From: Candidatus Sumerlaeota bacterium
GTDB taxonomy: Bacteria > Sumerlaeota > Sumerlaeia > SLMS01
Reading direction: 5' to 3'
Length of the DNA: 50,545 bases
Assembly (NCBI GenBank): GCA_007133495.1
Contig: SLMS01000111.1
Span: forward strand, 1 to 50,545
Shown here: piece after piece, positions 28,062 to 37,089 of the stretch
How positions within the stretch are numbered: position 1 is the stretch's first letter
How the letters are laid out: every line of letters begins with the position of its first letter
Program-made: the position numbers and the translations under genes
The notes under the pieces: model-generated
What the model saw: the letters and a program-made list of their open reading frames with translations, nothing else
Told to the model about the DNA's origin: nothing
Databases searched by the model: none

Positions 28062-28742
28062 ATGGAATGGCAATGGGACTGGGCACTTGTTGGGCATATT
28101 CTGCCGGAGCTGGCCCGCGCCTTCCGCGTGACCATCGCCGCCACCGTGTTCGGGTTCTCCCTGGCACTGGTCGGTGGATTGCTTCTGACCATTCTCCGGC
28201 GTTCGCGTTGGAAAATCATAAGCTGGCCCGCGCACTTCACCGTGGAGTTCATCCGCAGCACGCCCCTGCTTGTGCAACTCTTCTTCATCTATTTTGTCCT
28301 CCCCATCCAGTTGCCCGACTTCGGCGGGATGTTCACCTCCGCTTTCGTCACCGGTGTCTTGGCGCTGGGGCTCCACTACAGCTCCTATACCTCGGAGGTG
28401 TACCGCGCCGGTATAGACGGCGTGCCGAAAGGACAGTGGGAAGCGGCCGCCGCCCTCAACATGTCGCGTGGGAGGACGTGGACCAGCGTTGTCCTGCCAC
28501 AAGCGATCCCGCCGGTGCTCCCCGCGCTGGGCAATTACCTGATCGCCATGTTCAAGGACACGCCGCTGCTGTACGCCATCAGCGTTGCCGAAGTCCTCAC
28601 CGCGGCCTACCAGATCGGCTCGCAACGCTTCCAGTACGTCGAGGCTTTCACGATCGTGGGGGCGCTCTTCCTGATCGTCAGCCTCATTTCCGCCTGGTTG
28701 ATCCGCCGGATGGAGCGCTGGACGGCGCTTCCGGCACAATAG
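28062..28742 (+). CDS. ehuD: Ectoine/hydroxyectoine ABC transporter permease
   Basis: EFIRSTPLLVQLFFIYFVLPI, SSYTSEVYRAGIDGVPKGQWEAAAAL. Confidence 0.88.
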   Translation: MEWQWDWALVGHILPELARAFRVTIAATVFGFSLALVGGLLLTILRRSRWKIISWPAHFTVEFIRSTPLLVQLFFIYFVLPIQLPDFGGMFTSAFVTGVLALGLHYSSYTSEVYRAGIDGVPKGQWEAAAALNMSRGRTWTSVVLPQAIPPVLPALGNYLIAMFKDTPLLYAISVAEVLTAAYQIGSQRFQYVEAFTIVGALFLIVSLISAWLIRRMERWTALPAQ

Positions 28743-28758
28743 GAGACAGGTTCCCGCC

Positions 28759-29553
28759 ATGAGCGACAGCACAGAAAAACCTCCGATCATACGATTCCAA
28801 GGGCTAGAAAAAGCCTTCGGTGATCTCAAGGTACTCCAGGGTATAGACATCGACATACCCGAGGGGCAGTGCGTCAGCATCATCGGCCCGAGCGGTTCAG
28901 GCAAATCGACGCTTCTGCGCGTGCTCATGACGCTTGAGGAGCCCACCGGCGGCCGGGTCGAGGTGGAGGGCGAAAGCCTCTACACGATGAAAAGAAATGG
29001 TGAGGAAGTACCCGCCAGCCGCGCGCACATCAGCCGCATCCGCCGGAAAATATGCATGGTCTTCCAGCACTTCAATCTCTTCCCGCACATGAAGGTGATC
29101 AGAAACGTCACTGAGGCGCCCATACACGTGCTGGGCCTGTCGAAGCGGGAGGCGCGGGAGCGGGCGGAGTCCTATCTCGAAATGGTCGGCCTGTCGGACA
29201 AGTTGAACGCCTACCCGGCGCAGCTCTCTGGCGGACAGAAGCAACGCGTCGCCATTGCCCGTGCGCTGGCCATGCGCCCGAAAATCATGCTGTTCGACGA
29301 AATAACCTCCGCCCTCGACCCTGAGCTGGTTGGCGGCGTTCTCGACCTGCTCCGCGAAATCAAGGAGAGCGGCGACATGACCATGCTCATCGTCACGCAC
29401 GAGATGAAATTTGCCCGGGACAGCTCCGACCGCGTGCTGTTCTTCGATGAGGGGGTTATCCGCGAGGACAGCGATCCGAAACGTATATTCACCAATCCCG
29501 AGCACGACCGCACACGGCAGTTCCTCGACACCATACTTTCCGAGCAGGCCTGA
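28759..29553 (+). CDS. ehuA: Ectoine/hydroxyectoine ABC transporter ATP-binding protein
   Basis: GPSGSGKSTLLRVL, QLSGGQKQRVAIARALAMRPKIMLFDEITSALDPELV. Confidence 0.9.
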   Translation: MSDSTEKPPIIRFQGLEKAFGDLKVLQGIDIDIPEGQCVSIIGPSGSGKSTLLRVLMTLEEPTGGRVEVEGESLYTMKRNGEEVPASRAHISRIRRKICMVFQHFNLFPHMKVIRNVTEAPIHVLGLSKREARERAESYLEMVGLSDKLNAYPAQLSGGQKQRVAIARALAMRPKIMLFDEITSALDPELVGGVLDLLREIKESGDMTMLIVTHEMKFARDSSDRVLFFDEGVIREDSDPKRIFTNPEHDRTRQFLDTILSEQA

Positions 29554-29566
29554 ACACCCGGCAGCA

Positions 29567-30493
29567 TCAGGACTGTGCCTGCTCCCGGAGTTCCTTCCGC
29601 GCGCTTGGGATGAGCCGGAGGTATTCATCCAGCGGCTCACCTGCCGGACGCTCGGTCATCATTTTGTATATACGTCCAACGGGATAGTAGTCCAGCTCGG
29701 GAAAACGCAACGCCGCCCGGTCCACAGACTCCATTTCCGAAAAATCCCACTCCCCATCGAAGAGGCCACGCCCCACTTCGCCCAGGAACATACCCACCTG
29801 CACAAAGCGGCCTTCCGAAAGAAAGCTCACGTAGTAATGACTGCGCAGGAAACCGTCCACCTCGCGGATGCCGGTCAATGAAAGTGGTGGGCTGATGCCG
29901 TAGCGCCCCCTCCAGAACTCGCGAAACTCGCCGATGACACCCGCTACCGCCTGCGTTGCCTCCTCACCGGTCCTGCCGCGCAGCCGCTCCACGTATTCCT
30001 GCGTGGACGGCGCGGGGGCCTCGCTGATGCGCTGCTCGGCCTCAATCCGCGGAGAAAGCGACCCGTAGAACGCCGCAAGGGTAAAGCTCTTACCCGAGGC
30101 CCATTTCCGTTCCACCACGGCCATCGGGTGGAAGCGGCCCTCGGCGATGCCGCCAATGCCGGCAAGGTGCGGCCCGTATAGACGCGAGTCCGTCCACTCG
30201 CCGCCGTGGCGCCTGCGGAACTCCTCGCCCAGCAGGCACGCCGCGTCCGCCGCAAAGCTCTCGTCCAGTTCCGCATCGCGGCCCTTTTGATCCCGCAAAA
30301 GGGCAAACGCCTCGTCCGTCTTTTCGAGCACGAGTGAACGCGAGGCGGACGCGCCGGGGAAGCGGCCGTCAAGCCACTCCTCGAAGGCACCCGCGCCCGC
30401 CTGCGCCGCACCGGCGACTGAATCCGTCCCCTTGCCTCCGCCGGATTCCGTCCGGTCTTTGCCACCGATCCAGCGTTTCAGTCTGTCAAGCAT
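29567..30493 (-). CDS. Hypothetical protein
   Basis: In-frame ATG 30493 (MLDRLKRWIGGKDRTES); no family recognised. Confidence 0.7.
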   Translation of the reverse strand: MLDRLKRWIGGKDRTESGGGKGTDSVAGAAQAGAGAFEEWLDGRFPGASASRSLVLEKTDEAFALLRDQKGRDAELDESFAADAACLLGEEFRRRHGGEWTDSRLYGPHLAGIGGIAEGRFHPMAVVERKWASGKSFTLAAFYGSLSPRIEAEQRISEAPAPSTQEYVERLRGRTGEEATQAVAGVIGEFREFWRGRYGISPPLSLTGIREVDGFLRSHYYVSFLSEGRFVQVGMFLGEVGRGLFDGEWDFSEMESVDRAALRFPELDYYPVGRIYKMMTERPAGEPLDEYLRLIPSARKELREQAQS

Positions 30494-30528
30494 TCCGTTG
30501 TCCGTTTCCTGTATGGGTATCCGTAAAT

Positions 30529-30843
30529 CTAGCTTCCAATGCTCACAATGACGCGCCCGCCCTCGCGCCGGACCGGGTAGGTGAGCACTTGTCCGGGGTG
30601 CGTGGGAGACTTGCCCGTCCGTATATCGAAACGCCACCCATGCCAGGGACACGTCACGATTCCTTCCTCGTCCAGATCGCCGCTGTCCAGCGGCCCACGC
30701 CGGTGCGGGCAGACCGCGTCTATCGCAAACACCTCGTCCCCCATGCGGAAAAGAGCAATCTCCCGCCCCCCCAGCACTTTCCGGATGGCCACGCTCTTCG
30801 GGATTTCGTCAAGGTCAACCGTCAGTTCGGCCGGCATGTTCAT
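30529..30843 (-). CDS. Rieske [2Fe-2S] ferredoxin-like protein
   Basis: CPHRRGPLDSGDLDEEGIVTCPWHGWRFDIRTG has both CxH and CxxH ligand pairs. Confidence 0.92.
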   Translation of the reverse strand: MNMPAELTVDLDEIPKSVAIRKVLGGREIALFRMGDEVFAIDAVCPHRRGPLDSGDLDEEGIVTCPWHGWRFDIRTGKSPTHPGQVLTYPVRREGGRVIVSIGS

Positions 30844-31769
30844 TGTCCTCTTTTTTTTCTCCAGGATGACAGCCACTCGAACAGGTCGAACGGCTCGGGT
30901 TTCCTGCCAACAAAAAGACAATCCGCAGAAGGACGGCGCTCACGCAGGGCTTGCCGCACCTTGCCAAACAAACCGGACGGTTTGCCGCCGGCATCGCCCG
31001 GGAAGAGGCACTCCATTTCCAGGCCTCCCTCGGCGAAAATTCCGCGATAATCCGCTACGGAAAGCCGGCGCCCCGCCGGCACCGGCTTGCCAGTTGGTTC
31101 GAGTATATCGAGGCAAACACCGTCCGGCTTCAGAATGCGCCCGACCTCCCGCATCATGCGCTCGGGCCGCCGCTGCGCGGAAACACCGCCGGCCACGACG
31201 ACGGCATCGACAGATTCCTCCGCAAGCGGGATACGGCACACGTCCCCTTGCAGCAGGTCCACCTCCACACCTGCCTGCTGGGCGCGCTCCCCCGCCGTGC
31301 GCAGGCCACCCTCGCCCGCCACGATATCCAGCAGCGCCACCTTTGCCCCGCGCCGGGCAACGTCCAGCCCGAACCAACCCGTTCCGGCGCAAAGCTCCAC
31401 CACCACCTTGTTCCGCCAGCGGAAGCGCTCCCCCGCCACGTGCTCCCAGATGCGGGGATGGCTCGCCGCGGGGTCGTCCAGGGGACGGTTCGCCGCACGC
31501 GCCTCCCCGGCCAGCCAGCGAGTCTCCTCCTCGTCCAGTTGATACGGATCGGCAGACGGGAGCAGTGGCAGCACACCGTCCTCCATTGTATAGACACGCG
31601 AGCAGGCCGGGCAGCGGAAAAGCCCCTCCTCGCTGCGGTACTCCAGCGGGGCGTCGTCGTCCGGGCAGGCCAGCAGCGGCCGGAAATCCTCGCTGATGGA
31701 CCGGGCACCCTCGCCCATCAGCTCTTTCCAGAACGACGCGCCGAGGGGTTTCTTGCCGGGTGGGGTCAT
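30840..31769 (-). CDS. SAM-dependent class I methyltransferase with N-terminal zinc-ribbon (Trm112-like) segment
   Basis: CPDDDAPLEY...FRCPACSRVY; VVELCAGTGWFGLDVARRGAKVALLD. Confidence 0.87.
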   Translation of the reverse strand: MTPPGKKPLGASFWKELMGEGARSISEDFRPLLACPDDDAPLEYRSEEGLFRCPACSRVYTMEDGVLPLLPSADPYQLDEEETRWLAGEARAANRPLDDPAASHPRIWEHVAGERFRWRNKVVVELCAGTGWFGLDVARRGAKVALLDIVAGEGGLRTAGERAQQAGVEVDLLQGDVCRIPLAEESVDAVVVAGGVSAQRRPERMMREVGRILKPDGVCLDILEPTGKPVPAGRRLSVADYRGIFAEGGLEMECLFPGDAGGKPSGLFGKVRQALRERRPSADCLFVGRKPEPFDLFEWLSSWRKKRGQ

Positions 31770-31783
31770 GGCGGTAAGTGGGT

Positions 31784-31994
31784 CTATTGGTTTTCGCGGT
31801 GTTCCTCGAGCCAGGCCATCTGAATGGCTTCGAGTTTGCCTTCGGTTGATTCCTCGCGTTTGCGTGTGAAGCCCTCTATCTCCAGAACTCAGCCGAGGAG
31901 GCCGGTAAACCGTACCTGCAAGGGGGTGCTTGTCCGGAATGCGCTCGAAGAGCGCGATTCCGATTTCGTTCAGGTCGCTCCAGCCTGTCTACAT
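31784..31994 (-). pseudogene. iscX: iscX (Fe-S assembly protein) remnant: stop at codon 2, frameshift, internal stop
   Basis: Minus strand: ATG-TAG then TGWSDLNEIGIALFERIPDKHP; after a +1 shift near CACCCCC: LQVRFTGLLG*VLEIEGFTRKREESTEGKLEAIQMAWLEEHRENQ*. Confidence 0.8.
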
Positions 31995-32023
31995 GGCAAC
32001 TCCTCGTAATTATGGGCATCTGT

Positions 32024-32201
32024 TTACAGTTCGCGCGGCGGCCAGTTGAGGAGTTTAACCTTCACGTCGCCGAAAGCCCGCGCCTGGCAGCCCAGCCGGC
32101 TGTGCAATGTCGTGACTGACGACCAGCTTGTCCGTTGTGTCGAGTTCGTCGTCGCCGGCCTCCATGGCCTTGTTCAGCGGCATGAAAGTAACTGTGGGCA
32201 T
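32024..32201 (-). pseudogene. fdx: 2Fe-2S ferredoxin (ISC-type fdx) remnant lacking the Cys cluster; frameshifted
   Basis: Minus strand: MPTVTFMPLNKAMEA|GDDELDTTDKLVVSHDIAQ then shifted frame RLGCQARAFGDVKVKLLNWPPREL*; the usual CxxxxCxxC region between the halves is absent. Confidence 0.75.
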
Positions 32202-32371
32202 TTGGTCTCCCTCTTCTGAAGCTGGCACCACGAAATCGAGCGGATCCCCTGAGAGCAGAGCCGCCTTTCGCGGGCAAGTGACGAAACCACCCAGTCCGCC
32301 GAGACCTCCGGAGGGAGCAAGAGCTTCGCCAAGGTGAGGAAGAGGTGGGATGCTGCCGTACCGCGAGGCCG

Positions 32372-33694
32372 TCAGGACGGCTTTCTCGGATCGCCCTCGG
32401 TCTGCCGGGTCACCACGGGCTTGACCTTTCGGACCTCTCCGCCGCTGGCACTGCGCGCCTCGATCGGGAACTCCACCGTGCTGTCGGGCAACACCATGCG
32501 GATGCGGAAGGTCCCGTCGGGAGTAAGGCGGACTTGCTGGCCCATGAAGCTCACGTGCGCGTCCGGCTCCGTGGCGCCATAGACGATCACGTCCACACCC
32601 ACTTCGAGCCAGAAATCGCGTCCGGGGGCGGCTGCCCTGCTGCGTAGCGTTTCTTCGCCCGCGCCGCCGGTCAGCATCCCGCTGCTCAGTTCCTCGTGAA
32701 ACACGCCAGAGAACTCCCCGCTCGCCCCGCCGAGCAGCCCGCTGGAGATGCCGTACATTTGTCCGCTGAACAACCCGGCGCTCCCGAAGGGGCCTTCCTC
32801 GAGCGCCTGGCTCACCCGTTGTTGGAGCGACCGCAGGAACTCGTCGCTCCCCAGCCGCTCCCCAATCCGCACGCCGCCGGAGAGGTGGACGATTTGCTGG
32901 TACACCTCGTCGTCGATCTCGGCGAACTGTACGTCTGTTTCCTCGGAGATGCCGCGCCGCGGGATGTGCAAGGTATTGGAGGTGGCAATGGAGCGGAAAT
33001 GATCGTCTTCCACCACGCCGAGTTGCACGGCGTAGGAAGTCCCCGCCTTCGGCACACGGATGTACCAGGAGGAGGTGTAGTCGTTGATCGAAACGTCGAA
33101 AAACTCGGCGCCCTGCCCCGGCTGACCCATGGCGAGGTCGTACACCCGGAGCAGCAGGTGCTTGTCGTGCTGGCCGCGCGGGAGGCCGAAGTCCTTGCGG
33201 GTTTCGGGGCTCATCTCCCAGTAGGCGAAAATCCATTCGGGGTCGCGGGTGAGAAGGACGACCTTCGTTTCGCCGTATTCAAGAGGCAGCTCCCGCGGGT
33301 CTTCCTCCAGCCGGCGAAGTTCCTCGCGTGCGCCCGGTTCAATGGACCCGGGGTTTGATTGCACGTTGTGTGCAACTGGCCGTTCGGCGGATTGCACAGG
33401 TGTGGCCGGGGAGACCGCCTGGGTCGCGGTGGTGGCCGGTGACTTCTTGCGTGAGCCCTGTTTTCCCGCGGAGGTCTTTGTGGTCTTTGCGGAGCTGGCG
33501 GCCTTCTTCTTCGGCGCCGCTGTGCTCTTCTTCCCCGCAACCGGTGTTGGAGCGTTTTTCCGGGTCGTCTTCTTCGGAGCCGGGCTCCCGGACTTGCTCT
33601 TTCGCGCGGATTTCGGGGCGGAGGAGGCCTGCTTCTTCCCCGGCGTTGGTTTCTTGTCGGTTTGCCTGCTCTTGCTGGACTTTTCCTTCGCCAT
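32372..33694 (-). CDS. DUF4912-type protein with Lys/Ala/Pro-rich histone H1-like N-terminal tail
   Basis: Tail KKPTPGKKQASSAPKSARKSKSGSPAPKKTTRKNAPTPVAGKK; then KVVLLTRDPEWIFAYWEMSPE...HLLLRVYDLA...WYIRVPKAGTSYAVQLGV. Confidence 0.82.
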   Translation of the reverse strand: MAKEKSSKSRQTDKKPTPGKKQASSAPKSARKSKSGSPAPKKTTRKNAPTPVAGKKSTAAPKKKAASSAKTTKTSAGKQGSRKKSPATTATQAVSPATPVQSAERPVAHNVQSNPGSIEPGAREELRRLEEDPRELPLEYGETKVVLLTRDPEWIFAYWEMSPETRKDFGLPRGQHDKHLLLRVYDLAMGQPGQGAEFFDVSINDYTSSWYIRVPKAGTSYAVQLGVVEDDHFRSIATSNTLHIPRRGISEETDVQFAEIDDEVYQQIVHLSGGVRIGERLGSDEFLRSLQQRVSQALEEGPFGSAGLFSGQMYGISSGLLGGASGEFSGVFHEELSSGMLTGGAGEETLRSRAAAPGRDFWLEVGVDVIVYGATEPDAHVSFMGQQVRLTPDGTFRIRMVLPDSTVEFPIEARSASGGEVRKVKPVVTRQTEGDPRKPS

Positions 33695-34039
33695 GACGCG
33701 CGCGACTGCTCCCTGCTTCGGTTGGTTGGTTATTCGAGCGGGAAACCAAGACCGCCTCCCAGCCGGAACGCGGCCGGTCTCCCCACTCTCCGTCTCTAAC
33801 CCTGACTCTCCGGCGGCTCAAAATGCGAGGGCTATTTCCAGGCAAGCCCACGCAAACGGCATCGACATGCGTGCCACCGGCAGACTGCAATCGATTTATA
33901 CTTGGACTAAAGGGCTTATTCCGATTTCGGCACTATCGGCGGAGGACGCGGCACGATTGTGTGGGAAGGCCGGAAACCCCTTCAGTTCGCGGCCAAGTGT
34001 TCTCCAGTGGCGCTGGGCGGGCGCTCCGGGTACTGCGCG

Positions 34040-36166
34040 TTACTTCGCCGGTGGCTCCTCCAGCGGTTCTCTTGGCTCCCTGGGCTCTCTGGGCTCCCTT
34101 TGCCGGCGGCGCGGTTCGGTGCGCTCGAGGAGCATTTCGCTCACGTCAGCCCGCAGGCGCGCCCGCGCGTCGCGCCGGAAGTCCTCCACGTAGCCCTGGC
34201 GCTTGGCGTTGAGCAGGTCGCGCTCGAGTTCGCGCAGGTCCGCCATAAACTCGGTGACCTCCGGCTCCTCGACGTTACGGATGTGCGCCACGAGGACTTC
34301 GGAGACGAAGTCGCCGACGCCGCCGCGCGAGATGACCACGTCGCCCTGGCGCACCCGAAGCAGGTCCTGATCGAGCGAGGTGAAGGCGGTGAGTATTTCC
34401 GGAATCTCCTCGCGGGGGCTGTCCTCGATGTGGTCCACGTCGAGTTCCAGCTCCTCGGCCATGGCGGCGAAGTCTTCCCCGTCCTCCACGCGCTCGCGGA
34501 TGGACTCTGCCCTGGCGAGGACCGCGTCGCGGGCCTGCTCGCGCCGCACCGTGTCTTCGACTGTGGTGCGCACCTCGTCGAGGTCGCGAACGCGCTCGGG
34601 ATTGATCTGCGCGAGCCGGATGACCACCGGCCGGCCGTCATTTGTCTCCAGCAGCCCCGTCTGGTCACCCTCCCGCAGGAGCAGGCGCAACGCCTCGCGT
34701 TCGTTGGAGAGGTTGCCGATCCCGGGGATGAATGTCTGGTCCGGGGTGACCGGCTCGGCCGTGCGTACCTCTGTGTCCATTTCGCCAGCGATGCCCTGAA
34801 GCGTGGCTTGCACGGCTGCCGCTTCGACCATGCGGCCGCGCCCCTCCAGGAGCTTCTCTTCGCGCTCCTGCTGGGCTGCCTCACGCCGCTCCGCCATGAT
34901 GCGGTTGCGGAGGACCGAGCGCACCTCGTCGAAGGGCCGCTTCCCTTCCTCGGTGCGCGAGACGACCTTGGCCACGGAGAAGCCCTGTGGCGTTTCGATC
35001 ACAGGCGAGACAACGCCCTCGTCTGCCTCGTTGATGAACCGTACCCATTCCTCGCCCCAGGCGTCTATCTCGTCGCCCTGAAGGCGGTAAGGCAGCAATC
35101 CCCCGCGCAGACGGGGTTCGGGGTCCACGTCCTCCTGGATGTCGATGCCGTCGAAGTCGAGGTTACGCATGTCGTCGGAGACTTCGTTGGCGACCTCGGC
35201 GAAATCCTCGCCCTCCTCGACTATACGTTCGCGCGCCTGCGCGGCCTGCTCGCGGGCTTCCTCACGTTCCTCTTCCTCCGCGGCCGGGCCTATGGAGATC
35301 AGCAGATGGCGCACCTCGATGCCGCCTTCGGCGTATAGCTCCTGGTCGTCCGCGGGGGCCTCTTCCCACGCTTCGCGGAGTTCCTCCTCGGTGGGCTGCT
35401 CGGGCGTGGCGGGTGGCACTTCCACCGTCACGTAGTCATAGACATACTTCTCGCGCTCGATGACTTCCGAACTGCGCTCCTCGACCATCTCCTCATACCG
35501 GGCGAGGAGGACCTCCTCGTCCAGCTCTGCCTCCTCGTCCACGCGGACGGGAAGCCGGACGTAGTCGAAGGTCAGCCGCTCGTGCGAAAGCAGGTACTCC
35601 TGCCAAAGTTCCAACAGGGAGGTGCGGGCCACTCGGCTGACCGATTGCGCGGCCATGTCGGTGCGGAGCTGACCGCGGAGCATCGAGGCGTACTCGTGCT
35701 CGGTCATGCGGTTGGCCTGAAGGATGTTCTGGAGCTGCTGGCGCGTGATGCCCGCATCGCGAAGGAATTGGCGGACCTGCTCATCGGTCACGCGGATGCC
35801 CTGCCGTTCCAAGCGGTTCTGGAGCGCCACCTGCGCCACGGCGAAGTCAACCGTGTCGGGGTGACGGATCGCGCCGAATATCTGGCTCTGTATCTGGCGG
35901 AGTTGGAAGGAAGGGATGCCCGTGTAGGACGCATAAACGTTGGTGTAGTAGGATGCGGCCTCGTGCCGGGCGTTTTCCAGTTCCCGCGGGCCAAACTCGA
36001 CGCGGCCGCGGTCGGTGTGCACGGTCAGCAGCGCTCCACGCTGTACTTGGGGGGTTCCCCCCATGTCGCCAAAGCCGTAGAAGAGCACAAAGGCCGGGAT
36101 CGTCAGCCCAAGGACAACCCAAAGGCCCCATTTCATCCAGTAGGGGTTTCTCAACTTCTGAATCAT
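34040..36166 (-). CDS. Membrane-anchored SurA/PpiD-like parvulin-type peptidyl-prolyl isomerase
   Basis: Single N-terminal TM (GLWVVLGLTIPAFVLFYGFG), SurA_N-like region, paired parvulin-like segments; E/R-rich with (REP)n C-terminus. Confidence 0.8.
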   Translation of the reverse strand: MIQKLRNPYWMKWGLWVVLGLTIPAFVLFYGFGDMGGTPQVQRGALLTVHTDRGRVEFGPRELENARHEAASYYTNVYASYTGIPSFQLRQIQSQIFGAIRHPDTVDFAVAQVALQNRLERQGIRVTDEQVRQFLRDAGITRQQLQNILQANRMTEHEYASMLRGQLRTDMAAQSVSRVARTSLLELWQEYLLSHERLTFDYVRLPVRVDEEAELDEEVLLARYEEMVEERSSEVIEREKYVYDYVTVEVPPATPEQPTEEELREAWEEAPADDQELYAEGGIEVRHLLISIGPAAEEEEREEAREQAAQARERIVEEGEDFAEVANEVSDDMRNLDFDGIDIQEDVDPEPRLRGGLLPYRLQGDEIDAWGEEWVRFINEADEGVVSPVIETPQGFSVAKVVSRTEEGKRPFDEVRSVLRNRIMAERREAAQQEREEKLLEGRGRMVEAAAVQATLQGIAGEMDTEVRTAEPVTPDQTFIPGIGNLSNEREALRLLLREGDQTGLLETNDGRPVVIRLAQINPERVRDLDEVRTTVEDTVRREQARDAVLARAESIRERVEDGEDFAAMAEELELDVDHIEDSPREEIPEILTAFTSLDQDLLRVRQGDVVISRGGVGDFVSEVLVAHIRNVEEPEVTEFMADLRELERDLLNAKRQGYVEDFRRDARARLRADVSEMLLERTEPRRRQREPREPREPREPLEEPPAK

Positions 36167-36335
36167 AACGTCTTTGGTTCCTCGAAGGTGGAAAAGACCC
36201 TCCTCCCACCCGCCGGGCGGAAGCCGGGTCCCGTATTTCGCGGCAGGTAAACAGCCGCAGGGCCTGCGCCGCCGTCAACGGAGAAGCACCAGCGCGGAGG
36301 CGCGGCGGGCTCCCGGGTCCCGTTTCCTGCCTCCG

Positions 36336-36382
36336 GAGGCGCCAATAGACCACATCTTTCTGCCCAATTTTGTTGGCGCCAA
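36336..36382. promoter_or_regulatory. Paired GGCGCC-core palindromic sites in the ppiD / rrf2 divergent region
   Basis: GAGGCGCCAA (36336-36345) and perfect palindrome TTGGCGCCAA (36373-36382), centres 37 bp apart. Confidence 0.45.
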
Positions 36383-36470
36383 GGGCATCTTTATTGTTGA
36401 CCCGCCAATCTCCTGCCGTGCCCCTTGTCGCAACCAGCAGGAACCCAACCTCGAAAGCCGGTCCGTCAAC

Positions 36471-36953
36471 ATGCTCTCACTCTCCCAGACCACAGGCTAC
36501 GCCGTTCTTGCGCTTGCCTGTATGGAAGGGCCCAGTGGCTCGCCCATACTGGTGCGTGATGTTGCCAAAGCTGCAAGCATCCCCAAGCCCTACCTGTCCA
36601 AGCTGATCCATGCCTTGGCCCAGCGCGGACTGGTGACGACCAAACGGGGCTACAAGGGCGGGGTGGTGCTCGCACGTGACCCTGAACAGATTTCGCTGCT
36701 CGAGATCGCCGAGGCGGTGGAGGGCAGCGAGTGGCTCGACCGCTGCGTCCTCGGCCTTGAGGAGTGCAGCGACGAGCGCGCCTGCCCCATGCACGAGCAT
36801 TGGAAGCCGACGCGGGCGAGCATCCGCGCCGAGCTGGAGAACATCAACCTGGCCACGGTGGCGGAGTTCGAAATGCGGCGGCAGACGATCCGCCCGCCAT
36901 CGGAGGTCAGCGGCAACAACAAGCCGGGACAGAAGCCCGGCGAAACGGCCTGA
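36471..36953 (+). CDS. Rrf2-family transcriptional regulator with Cys cluster
   Basis: MLSLSQTTGYAVLALACM...IPKPYLSKLIHALAQRGLVTTKRGYKGGVVLARDPEQISLLEIAEAVEG; CVLGLEECSDERAC. Confidence 0.9.
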   Translation: MLSLSQTTGYAVLALACMEGPSGSPILVRDVAKAASIPKPYLSKLIHALAQRGLVTTKRGYKGGVVLARDPEQISLLEIAEAVEGSEWLDRCVLGLEECSDERACPMHEHWKPTRASIRAELENINLATVAEFEMRRQTIRPPSEVSGNNKPGQKPGETA

Positions 36954-37089
36954 ACCCGGCCGAGGTCAACAGTTCCCAGGCACACGGCTCCCCACCGGCG
37001 TGTGCAGCGGGGCGTTGCGGCAGTGCGACGCCCCTGTTGCACGGAGGAGACTGGCGTCTCCCCATCCATGATGCTCCGGAGGTAGCCCG

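Noticed and set aside
29542-29584. GAGCAGGC / GCCTGCTC inverted repeat between ehuA and the convergent hypothetical
   Set aside because: Only 8 bp with a 27-nt loop and partly inside coding sequence; too weak to call a terminator.
32055-33236. 393-aa minus-strand ORF
   Set aside because: Out-of-frame run through the DUF4912 gene that ends in the fdx remnant; not one protein.
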